From positions 372,001 through 436,000 of the forward strand of contig JAKULF010000009.1 of NCBI GenBank assembly GCA_022661535.1: DNA of 64,000 nucleotides. The letters are read 5' to 3'. The notes below the pieces were generated by a model, which saw nothing but the letters and a program-made list of their open reading frames with translations, had not been told where the DNA came from and searched no databases. This document shows, piece after piece, positions 47,134-57,509 of the stretch. Position numbers and translations under genes: made by a program. The DNA comes from Eutypa lata (taxonomy: Eukaryota; Ascomycota; Sordariomycetes; Xylariales; Diatrypaceae). The first letter of the stretch is position 1. Each line of letters starts with the position of its first letter.

Positions 47134-50100
47134 TTGGCGAGAAGTCGCCCGAGAATCTCGTGGCCATACACCTACGCACAGGCCTCCATGCCCCATTTGT
47201 TCATCAGAGACAAATGTAGTCTCGAGGCCATACTATCCTTCTTTGCCCCATCCCAACTCTACAAGAAGAGCAAGTTGGAGCAGCGTCGATGGTGGCAAGA
47301 GTCACCCATGCTGGAGGAGGGCAGCCTCATATGCTTTGTCGCAGCTCACCCCACCGACAAGATATCCTTATTCCTCGAGGTGACTCAGAAGTGCACCGAG
47401 AATAGGCGCGAATCTAGAAACTCGAGCTCGCTTGTTTCAGAGAACGGGCTGTCCAGCATCACGGTCAAGGTCGCGACACGCTTTCGCAACGACTTGAACC
47501 TCCTGACACGGATCCATGGCCAGCGAATCCAAGGTATCGTAGTGGACTTTTCTAGCCTGATTCCTACCACGTTCCTTCCCATCCTCCAGAACCTGCAGCA
47601 AATGAAGGGCCATGGACGCATAGGGATCCAACAGTGGATTCTACCGAACGAGGAAGGAAGTGTCGCAGACGTCACCAAAGTGCCTCCGCCAAAATATGCC
47701 CGGAGGCCGAGTTTCACCTTCTCGTTGGACTCTATCACTGATGATAAGCATAATCTAACTCTGAATCCAACTGCGCCCGGAAATTTGGCCACTCTTATAC
47801 AATCACTTGAAGGCCACACGACACTTGACCATGGTCGATGCCAAGCACTTTTGGTTGCTCTCACTCGGGAGTATGCACTTATTCAAGGGCCACCTGGCAC
47901 GGGAAAACCCTACGTAGGAGCCCAGTTGGTGAAAGTCCTACTTGATAATAAGCCCAGAGCGAACCTTGGGCCGATTCTCATTATGTGAGTGAAATTACTC
48001 ACTCATTACCGCCTTCTTTTACGTCGAGACTTCAGTTGCATGACATTATCGACTTGGGTGCTCTGGCGGCAGTGTGCTGATCTTTGATAGATGTTACACC
48101 AACCATGACCTCGACCAGTTTTTGAAACACCTCCAGGATTCCGGAATAACCAGGATTATTCGGATTGGTGGTCGGAGTGTAGCTCCTGAATTGGAAGGCA
48201 AGAATCTCCGTACGGTGAGTAGAGACGTCGATAAAACCCAGGTGGAGAGACAAATCCTCGGCCGGAGCTACGGGGAGATGGACAAGCGTACGAGAGTTGC
48301 TGGTAACCTTCTCAAGTCTTTACATCAGTGGCGCAAAGGTCCCACATGGGATGCACTCTCTGTGTATCTAGAAAGGAAAAGCCTACTGATCTACAAACAA
48401 TTCGAGCATGAGGCCGAAGATGGTTGCACATATGTGGGAGGAGATCCTGTCGTCGTATGGTTGGGGAAAGGCCCTCCGAATTCGAGGTCAATAAGGACTT
48501 GCACCAGGTGTTCGACTTACAAGTCCTGGCACAGAGAGCAGAGCAGAATATCAATGCTCTAAATGCTTGGCTTGCCGACCTACGTATGCCACAAACCGAG
48601 CGTCTTTTCGAATCGCTTCGGGCAGCAGAAGATTTGGGCGAAGATATCAGCACCATCCACGATGATGTGGACCGTCGTGTTCTCATGGAAGCAGATGTGA
48701 TTGGCATTACCACCACTGCTCTCTCCCGCAGCAACCGGATGCTCCGTCGCCTCCACCTGATGGTTGTGATGTGCGAAGAAGCCGCGGAGGTCAAGGAGCC
48801 GGATATCATGGCTGCGCTTATGACTAGTGTCGAGCACTTCATCCAGGTCGGAGATCACCGGCAGCTCCGACCGCAGATCAATAACTACGCTCTTAGCATG
48901 GAGTCTAAGCTTGGAATTAAATGGAAGCTTGACAGGAGCCAATTTGAGACGTGCGGTCGGTGAGCCCGGCCTGGAACGCTTCCCAGTTTCTCAGCTCAAC
49001 GTGCAGCGGCGCATGCGGCCCGACATTTCGCGGTTAATCAAGGGCATCTACCCTAACCTTGGGGATCACGAGGATGTGGAATCCCTCCCCGATGTTGTTG
49101 GCATGCGTCATAACCTGTTCTGGCTGGACCACGATCACGCTGAGGATACGGGAGATGACGGAAGTCGGACACAATCTTACAATAATGAGTGGGAAGTTGA
49201 GATGGCATCGGCACTGGTGAAGCATCTAGTTCGACAGGGAAAGTATAGCAGCACCGACATAGCCCTCCTGACGCCCTATACCGGCCAGTTGCGGAAGCTT
49301 AGAAAAGCCCTCAACCAGGATTTCGAGATATTCTTAAGTGACCGCGACCAGGACAAACTAGCAACTGATGGCATCATCGAAGAAGAAGAGGAAGCTGATA
49401 ACGACCACACATTACCCTGGTGACACCATCAAAGTTATTGCAGAAGCGCTCGCTGGTCCAAACTCTCCGCCTCGCGACTGCCGACAACTTCCAAGGCGAA
49501 GAAGCCAAGGTAATCGTGGTGCCGCTGTTGAAATATTGGGTGGCTGGTCGACCCACACCCTTGCGTATATAGTTGTAGCAGTCCCCAACCCTTGGTTCTA
49601 CTGACCTAGAATGTAACCTAACGGGTATTCAACTTATCTTTGAAAGCCGCTAGTGCGCAGCAACCGTGATCGCAAAGTGGGCTTCTTGCGCACAGAGAAC
49701 CGTATCAATGTACTGATGAGTCGTGCGCCACAGCTGTCCTACGCTCTGTGGCGAGACCTGTGGCAACTGTATGGTCAAGATTGACGAGGTCCCGCTTCCC
49801 TGTGGTCATGTGCATCACAAGGTTCCCTGCCATCAAACACTCGATCGGTCTACTCGATCGGTCTACCATCAAGTGCGGAGAGCTAGTGCAGAAAGCCGTC
49901 CCTGACTGCGGCCACCTCGTCACTATTTAATGTTAGATATACTTAAACGATGGCTCATTCTGTTGTCGTACTCCATGTGATAGCATTCTGAAGTGCGGTC
50001 ATATCTGTCCCAGGACTGGTGGAAGCTGTAGGAAGCAAGGTCTAGACGGGACCGTATCTTTCGACCATAAAAGATTCTGCAAAGTCTGCGATTGTCCGTA

Positions 50101-50655
50101 CGGTGCCCGTAACCATAGGTGTCCACAATCCTGCCATCTTGGTGAGGATTGTGGTAATTGTGCAAAGAAATGTGAGGTATGTAGCAAATTGATTTTACTA
50201 ACATTATCATGTTCAACCCCTTTTCATCGTTATAGTCGGAATAACCCTAGCATATGCTAACACTAAAGTCCCCGAATTAGGTTCGATGCCCGCACTCTGG
50301 GTGTGATTCGCTTCGTAGCCAGGCCTGTACATCCTGCATCGAGAGGTGCGCCTGGGCCTGCGACCACCAAGGAACTTGCACCATGCCTTGCACCGCGCCC
50401 TGTAATTGTCTACCATTTAATGAGCGATGCACCAAGAACCTAAAATGCGGTCACCGGTGTCCCAGCTTCCATGGAGAGATTTGCCCAGAAGGTTTCTGCC
50501 AGGAGTGCGGCAATAAAGTGGACGCTAGAGTAGACATTCTCGAATTCAAGTCATATGCAGAGATCGATGTCGACGAAAGCCCCATAGTCGCGCTAGGGTG
50601 CGGTCACTTCTTCACAGGAGAGACACAAGAAGACCTAGGTTTTTATCGTTTTTAA
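47134..50655 (+). pseudogene. Decayed NFX1-type zinc-finger SF1 helicase (ZNFX1-like), truncated at both ends
   Basis: Intact members couple a UPF1-like SF1 RNA helicase to a row of NF-X1 zinc fingers. Helicase pieces appear in order: LIQGPPGTGKPYVGAQLV (Walker A, about 47880-47930; the usual Ser/Thr after GK is Pro), an intron at 47985-48090, CYTNHDLDQFLKHLQDSGI, a frame change near 48475, VVMCEEAAEVKEPDI (Walker B region, DEAA-like), FIQVGDHRQLRPQINNY, a frame change near 48950, LNVQRRMRPDISRLIKGIYP, IALLTPYTGQLRKLRKAL, a frame change near 49420, LATADNFQGEEAKVIVV, an insertion at 49527-49651, and LVRSNRDRKVGFLRTENRIN. Finger-type Cys/His blocks follow at 49736-50650 with a further frame change and an intron at 50175-50280, then VDILEFKSYAEIDVDESPIV and LGCGHFFTGETQED. 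The usual C-terminus is missing. It cannot encode a functional protein as read. Confidence 0.82.
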
Positions 50656-50743
50656 CTTTAAAAGTGCGCATTTATCGCTTAACAGTTTAAAGAGGAATCT
50701 TAACGGCTTAAATAATTAAGGCACCAGTTATAAGTATAAAGTC

Positions 50744-51343
50744 GTGGAACACAGTTTGAGACTTAATGGCAAACACTGGTCGGCAATAAACTGCTCGCAC
50801 ATCCTTCGGTCACACGGAATGACTTTATTGACTTCTAAGTCGGACTTCAGCGGGTTAGCGGGCTATTTAACAAGGAAGGCGTTATCACAAGGTAAGGTGA
50901 AGCTCAGCACTTCAACTTCTCATGTATCAGGCCATCCCCTAAAGCTGACTCTCATCAGACTCAAAGCCGGTACCTTGCTCGAAGCAAAACCACGTTGGTT
51001 GCCGTCAACACCGGAGCAGGAAGATGTATATCATTTCATAACAAGTATGAAAGGCAATCACTACTACTCTGTTTCCATAACTATTAAGGTGCGTCTTTCA
51101 GACCATCGCCCCTTTATCACAGCATCCGAAAGATTCGGCTATGGGAGTAAGTCGCTGGAGGGGGGAGACACGTTGTGTATATTGAATAGTTCCAGAACAG
51201 CTCACCTTATCTGGCGGAAGGAAAAAGGCCCACAAGTCGCCGAGGTGTATCAGCTGATTAACGAGGCATTGGTTCATGGTATGATGTATGGAAAGATTAA
51301 GGCCTTTGAAATTAAGGAGCAAGACATCGCGCTTTTTTTTTAA
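50744..51343 (+). pseudogene. HET-protein C-terminus-like remnant
   Basis: An open frame of about 200 codons whose first ATG is only at 50819 and which starts without a clear N-terminal domain. Its end, GDTLCILNSSRTAHLIWRKE then EVYQLINEALVHGMMYGKI, resembles the conserved C-terminal segment of HET proteins (a G-D-x-I-x-I-x-x-G strand, then a (V/I)GEAYVHG(I/M)M-like motif). No HET domain precedes it, so I read it as the 3' piece of a lost HET gene abutting the helicase pseudogene. A poly(T) run encodes the last Phe codons. Expression as a short protein cannot be excluded. Confidence 0.4.
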
Positions 51344-52033
51344 GCGTTATCATTGCAGAATTTAGATTTTTTCTTTTTTAAAAAAAGGAGGCTCATCGTC
51401 GTCACTATGGCATAGTCAAACCCTTGCCAACAGGTCAATGCCAACCCATTAATACGCTATGTTAGCCAGCTGACTTTAGTTATCTGATTAATGACAAGGT
51501 GCTCAAGGTTTGTGTCATCCAGGTTAGTACACGACTTGGCAATAGGGAACGTCGACAGCGCCACGTTACTCCAGCGCTTGTTAGACGATCTATCCTTGCA
51601 TCAAAGAAATAGCAGAACGACGAGTTTCAAATTTCTGTCATCAATACTCCGTACGCATCCATCCGAACTTACAATCTGAACAAAGAATGGACTAGATGGC
51701 CAACAATCATTCACCATTAAAACATTCGGTTTCCTTACTCCAACGTTACAATCATCTCCCCCTTCATAAAATGTCAACAGCATCTGGCACTTCGATGTTC
51801 CCAAAAGTATGATCCAAATGTGCCAACTCACCGACCTTGACATCGCATCTTCCGCCTTTCCTCCGCCACAAATATGGCCTCCAAATGTGCTGTTCAAGAT
51901 CGCAGGTATCCATCTCCCCCTTGTGAGCGTCAGAAATAGGAACCTACAACAGTCACAGTCTGCTTGATCACCAGCGCCACCACGCGGGCGGAGTGGGTTC
52001 GTGCGATTGAGAATCCGACCAAACTGTCGAAGA
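51344..52033. other. Intergenic, 3' side of the 816-aa gene
   Basis: About 690 bp. The ORF at 51601-52077 on the minus strand overlaps the end of the next gene in another frame and is not supported. Nothing else seen. Confidence 0.5.
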
Positions 52034-54768
52034 CTAAAACCCGGTGTCCCAGATAAGATGCAAGTAGTCGCCTCCACGGCCAGCGTTGATGTCGGTTGAG
52101 AAGTCGGTATATCCCCTGCCTGCTATGTCGCCTGATTTGACGGGTCCCTCGCCATTGGATTTCCGATAGAGCGCCAGCCTTCTTATTTTCTTGTCCACGT
52201 GCACCTCGGCCTTTGGAATGAGATAGCGATAATCGCCACCGGCGCCTTTCGCCAGGTCGTCGAGACCAGATTGGCTGGAGCCAGTTATTAGCACCTCGAA
52301 GTATGTAGCAGCTTTATCTCGATCGTCAGTCCATTGTGGAGTAAGCCAAACATATCTAAGGCAATAGTCAGCAATGTGTATACCAAATCATACAATTTTC
52401 GAAGCTTACTTTCCACCATAATTGTGGTTTATATCCGCTATTCCTTTGTTGATTTCCGAAATGCTGTCGGATGGCGGGGAGTCATTATACGAAACCTAAA
52501 TATCTTGAGTTAAACCCATACCAATGCTTCAACTCTTAATAATTAAGTGCTAAGATACACACCTTGACCCCCGAAACATAACTAGGAAGATTGGTTTGAA
52601 CCCATTGAATTAGGTTCATTAAATCTCCAGGATTACCAGGGTTTGTTGCCGAGATGTCTGTTGAAGCTGACCCTGTCCATACAATTGTTGCAGCCACCTT
52701 GGAAAGGTTGGTGTTGACGTTAGTAACTAGTAATACGCATATACTTTTTTTTTTTTGGAAGGGCAACACACCTTATCACTTTCCCGTTGCTCTATGTCTC
52801 CAGATTCAGATACCATCTTCTCAGCGACCTCTGTAGCCCGAGATGGGGTCTCATTAATGGCCAAGAGATCATTGGTATACACTCGATGCACATGGTACTT
52901 TCGTCCGGATCCCTCAATCATCTTCATCGCTGCTTCACGAGCGGGCTCATAGGCGTCACCCAGTATATGAGCGGCTGAACTGCGAGAAGCGCCCCCGAAG
53001 AACCAGTCAATCAGATCCGGAAATGGATTGTTATCCACGATAGTGCCAACAATAATTCCCGCAAATCCGCCAAGGACCGCACCGGCCGGGCTCAACAAGG
53101 CCCCCGTTTCTATTATGAAGGTTTCTAAAATAATGGCTTTAGACCAAGAGCTGAGCTGCTGAGCTAACTCTGCTTCCCAGTCTGGTGCCATTGCGATAGA
53201 GACGAGAGTGAGGGCAACGGCTATAGGCACTGTCGCTTTACCCAGTATGCCGGCCCCTTTCATCGCTTTATTCACTGTCGGGTTTGCACGCCCCGCGCTC
53301 TTTATGACCTCAATCATCACCTTGAGAGCAATCAGTACTTCCTGTCAACTCATTTTTTCGATCTATCGCACTTACTTTACTTTGCTGCGGGGCAGTCAAC
53401 AGATCATAGGCTTTCTTGAAAAGCTTTTGACTTTTGTCATTGAGATACCTATCGATCTTCAGGTCTGGTGGTTTCATCACTGAGGCGATGAATTTCCCAA
53501 ATCCCGAAGACTTTTCCCGTGTCAAGACAAGGTATTGTTGTCGCATGTCGAAGGCCATCTGAACCGCTTTTTCTGGGGTGAGCACTTTCTTGGACACGTA
53601 TTCCAGAATTTCGTTGCATGATGCAGCAACTGCTTTGGCATATTCAGCACGGACCGGGGCGTCAGGTATAAAAGAAAAGGCCCAAAAAGTAACGGTTGCC
53701 TTCAGAACGAATACGGCGCGGGTGAGTATCTCGTCGAGTTGCTTTTCGTCAGCTTCCAGTTCCTGTGACAACACTGGCACCTTAACGTATGTCCCGAAAA
53801 GCACGTTCTGGGGCTGAGAGGGTGAACCGGGCTCGCTAGCGACTGCACTCTTCATCCATCCATTTGTATTAAAAGCAACTACGCGAGCATCATTTCGAGC
53901 CTCTACAATGAGCTCGGCGACGTTCTTCCCGGTGATCTGAGTAATGTCATTGCCGGGAGACACTATACCAGGTAAGTAAACAAAGTCTGGCCACTCGGTT
54001 CGAACATAGATGCCTTCGGAGTCATCGTGGAAGTAGTCAACCTTCGACGGGGGGATGGTGACTTTGTTCTTGATCCAGCCCATTGTGTTGAACGCATAGG
54101 CTCCCTTGGCCTCACCATCATGACAGCTGGTGATAAGGGAAGGGATATCGTTCGCCTTGTCAGTTGCATCAATGATATCGTTCCCCTTGCTGTCACAACG
54201 CGGGAAGAAATTGAACCCCGGGAAGTCGGTTCTGATGTAAATGCCGTCGAGGGAAGTTGCGTCTTTGAAGTCAGATAAGGGGTATTGGACCTTAGACTTC
54301 ACATAACCATGGGTATTGAAAGCCGCGACCTCGAGGATCTCGGGGCTCTGAGCTGTCCTTGCATCAATTTCTGTCGTCATGCTCGGGAACGTATTGTATT
54401 CGTCAATGCGGTACAAGTCATCACCGCCGTGATCCTTTCCTGTTCATTTTGATCAGAATTATCTCTTCTCTCAGCGAGGGCAGATGTTATTTACCAGCAT
54501 AGAACAGCCACCCAGGGTATTCAACTTTCACATACGTATCATACCCTGAATCTTTCTTAAAGCATAATGAATCAACGAATGGCAGGGACTTGATCCATCC
54601 TCTGCTGTTGAAAGCATAGAACACTGAAAATGGGTTCTTTGTGACGACGTCTTTCAACTTCTGGATATTTCCGTCGTATTTTTGGTAATGTGCGACATCA
54701 CTTCCCGGAATATCCCAGCCCTCGAACTTGATGAAGGCCCCATCTCGAATGCCTCCTGGAACTGGCAT
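52034..54768 (-). CDS. Unrecognised multidomain protein: four FN(T/S)-G-(W/Y) repeats, helical hydrophobic centre, beta-prism-like C-terminus (6 exons, 816 aa)
   Basis: Minus-strand exons are 54768-54495, 54439-53376, 53341-52772, 52697-52563, 52495-52410 and 52355-52034; phases close exactly to 817 codons. There is no signal peptide. Residues 1-310 hold four ~75-residue beta-type units marked by YAFNSRGWIK (51-60), AAFNTHGYVK (130-139), YAFNTMGWIK (206-215) and VAFNTNGWMK (279-288). The units carry (I/V)RT-(D/E)-(F/W)P-(G/D)F or related strands and GND(I) turns. Residues ~318-640 are predicted helical, with hydrophobic stretches around 477-498 and 526-548 (ALLSPAGAVLGGFAGIIVGT). The C-terminus (~710-816) has GAGGDYRYL and GRGGDYLHLIW, repeats like those of beta-prism (MABP-like) folds. 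A binding-repeats / membrane-active-helices / beta-prism layout recalls some pore-forming or toxin-like proteins, but that is inference. A partial paralogue lies downstream at 56.0-56.8 kb. Confidence 0.72.
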
Positions 54769-55160
54769 GGTGGAAGAAAGCCCCTGTTGGACAAATTCCC
54801 TTTTGCTCCTGAAGAGTATGAGGAATTTAAGGCACGAAGTGTGTACTCAGGGATATTGGTTTTAACTATCAAGGCTTTGAATATTTATGAAGCTAGGTAT
54901 AATTAAGCTGAGAGAAGTAGGCCCACGTGGAATTTCATCAAATAACCTGCAAAGATAAAGAAGCCACTGGAATGCAAGGATATTCTTTGGGGAGTCCAAC
55001 GCTGAATATTCGTGATAGATATCGTGACAAGTGCTAGAAATGACCGAATTATGAAGTCATCCATTATGACAGTGACCATAACGATGACGATAATGATTGC
55101 CTTTTCTCTGCATATACAGATATACTATCCACAAGCTTTGGACAAATCAACACGCACGGC
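54769..55160. promoter_or_regulatory. Promoter region of the 816-aa protein gene
   Basis: About 390 bp upstream of the ATG at 54768. No specific element recognised; it runs into the tandem repeat array. Confidence 0.4.
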
Positions 55161-55980
55161 TTCAATAAATCGTGCAATATTATGCTGTAATTATCCGCCT
55201 CACGAAAATTAAGGATAACGACTTTTCATTTACGTATTTAGCTGTGCCACGAGCAATATGTTGGCTGGTTGGTATCGAATTCAAAATAAACCGTGATCGA
55301 TAATGTTGTGTAAAATCACATCAACGTTGGATGGTGTTCAATAAATTCATGTAGTGTTATGTTGCAACCATCCGCTGTATGAAAATTAAAGATGATGATC
55401 TTCCATTTACGTAGTTAGCTGTGCCACGAGCAATATGTTGGCTAGTTGATATCGAATCATAAATAAATCGTGACCGATAATGTTGTGTAAAATCACATGA
55501 ACGTTGGATGATGTTCAATAAATTCATGTAGCGTTATGCTGCAATCATCCGGCTTAAGAAAATGCTGTTATCTGCATGTGCAGTTGTAACACGAACGAAT
55601 GTTTGAGTGATAATTACGTACATAATTCATAATGGAGTGTATTCAATAGTGCCACGCAATACAATGCTGCAAGCGCCTGCCTAGGAAAAACACATGTTTA
55701 ATGTGTTGGGATCATCAAGAATGGATGTTGTGTAGCTGAACTGACAGAACTGGGTACGAGAGATTGGTAGAATTATCTTGGTGATATTCCTGGGATCATT
55801 CTCGTAAAGACAAAAGCAAACCAGTATTCGCGATGATTACATTCAATGCAATATCATGCTGCAAGCGACTGCTTGAAGAAAGTTGACGATGCAGCATTGC
55901 AACACATTTTTCGTACGGTAAAATGGGACGTTATGTAATATCATACTGCAAGCGTTCACTTGAGGAAAGTTGATAGAAAA
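55161..55980. repeat. Tandem repeat array, period about 177 bp, with degenerate further copies
   Basis: Two nearly full copies lie at about 55161-55336 and 55337-55513, with part of a third to about 55570. Markers repeat 177 bp apart: AGCTGTGCCACGAGCAATAT at 55240 and 55417, TAATGTTGTGTAAAATCACA at 55301 and 55478, and TTCAATAAAT at 55161, 55337 and about 55514. A degenerate core, (T)CAAT... followed by ATGCTGCAAGCG-type words, recurs at about 55640-55690, 55843-55890 and 55929-55975, so the array decays to the right. It sits exactly between the 816-aa gene and its truncated paralogue. No ORF. Confidence 0.75.
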
Positions 55981-56050
55981 TAATAAAGCGAGTGGTCATT
56001 TGGTATTACCTAAGAGAAAAGAAAGAAAACGAAAGATATATGTTGTAGCA

Positions 56051-56770
56051 TCAGTACGCCCAAATCAGATACAGATATTCCCCTCCACGACCCTTGTTAA
56101 TATCCTCAGAGTAGTGCGAGAATCCACTTTGGCCGATCCTCTCCTTGATCTCTTCGGGGGAAAGTTCCTTGTCGAGGCGAAAGAGGCCAACTTTGGTAAT
56201 ACCATCCTCTCCGTCGTGGGACCCTCGGATATACCGAAAATCACCCCCGGTGCCCATTGCAAGGTCGTTGTAGTTCCTGACTGCCGCAGTCGACCTTTCG
56301 ACTGAGAGCTCAGTGATCGCTTCTTCCCTAGATATAGTCCATTCCGGGTGGAGCCACACGAATCTATTTCCCCCCCCTCCTGGTCAGTTTCTTTTCTTCC
56401 TTTTTTAAGAAAAGGAAAGATCGATGAGACCAAAGAAGATAACTTATGGCAGGATGGTGTGAACACATTTACTTACTTTCCACGAAATCCAGCGTTGATA
56501 TCGGATGATTTCCCTTGAATTTCGTGGGCCACTGCGTCGGGTTGGAGATACTGGTCGCCTGCATATATTACCTAGAGCCCTTTAGCAATAGTTGCTGTCA
56601 CAAAGTCCCCAGATTTATCCTTACAACCAAGCTGAAAAGGTACTTCGTCATCTTCACGAATTGAGTTTATCAATGAGCTGTACAATATTGCTGAGTAGTA
56701 CTTGGAGATGGATGGTTGTAGGAGATTCTTCTGGTTTCGTCGGAAGGCCAGAGAGCCTTCTTATGGGGGA
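56051..56770 (-). pseudogene. Truncated paralogue of the 816-aa protein (C-terminal part only)
   Basis: The minus strand encodes a relative of the last ~180 residues of the 816-aa protein. The final exon reads WLHPEWTISREEAITEL, then MGTGGDFRYIRG and DINKGRGGEYLYLIWAY and a stop at 56051. The preceding exon (AGDQYLQPDAVAHEIQGKSS and DINAGFRGK) is split from it by an intron at the same position as in the intact gene (GGK|YVWL versus RGK|FVWL). A further exon-like segment (YYSAILYSSLINSIREDDEV) can be read up to about 56700, beyond which stops appear. There is no N-terminal repeat region or start. It is either a degraded duplicate or a fragment from unequal exchange with the intact gene. Confidence 0.65.
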
Positions 56771-57509
56771 GTTCAGATCTTGTCACAACCTAGGTCAAAT
56801 CGATGAAAGTAAAACTACACGGCAGCAGTCGTGGATCCCGCACTGTTACACGGGGAATGGAACCATGCGTGTTGGCTACAGGACAGCTGCAGCAGGAATG
56901 CAAAGGAATGCTAACACTTTAATATTTGGAAGCCATGCGACGATCAACGGAATGCATAGATGCCTAATAAGAGCCAACAGCTATTAACAGCGGCTAGGAC
57001 CGCAATAGGATATTACAGATACGTACTTTTATTTGTGTATATATCGACGAACTTACGGGTCGTACAAAGCAAACAGAAGGAACTTATGGACCTTCGGACC
57101 AAAGAAAATTATTAGTTGAATAAAATCTTAGTTCCAAGCCTTCATATCGTTGTTACACGCGCCATGTTCCGTGTTCATACTTGTAGCTACACTATTAATT
57201 TCGAAGCGGGGGCCATACAAAATAACGTCAGCTCATTTTGGAATATTTCAGGGCCGAATAGGCCAACAAGAAAAAGTGATTTCCATAGTACTGACTACTT
57301 CTGCAATAGCGATATGCACCAGTTCATGTGGAATAACCATGCTGCTGGTATATAAGTGGCCCCTTGACAGTCCATACCATTTCTCCCCTTTATGCTCTTC
57401 CTTCTTTATCCTCTGCCACACTTCCTTTTTCCCGTTCCTTTGCTCAAACACGGCTCGAATTGCAAAGTCCCCCTTCCCTTATCCGAAGGTCCAACTTCAC
57501 AAACTTAGG
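56771..57509. promoter_or_regulatory. Intergenic, promoter of the phosphoesterase gene
   Basis: About 740 bp. The last 130 bp are pyrimidine-rich (CTTCCTTCTTTATCCTC, CTTCCTTTTTCCCG), a typical fungal core promoter. An in-frame upstream extension of the phosphoesterase ORF to 57150 uses no ATG and has no homology, so it is not taken as coding. Confidence 0.5.

Noticed and set aside
57150..57509. In-frame upstream extension of the phosphoesterase
   Set aside because: Crosses the pyrimidine-rich promoter, has no homology, and the ATG at 57510 gives the expected protein start.
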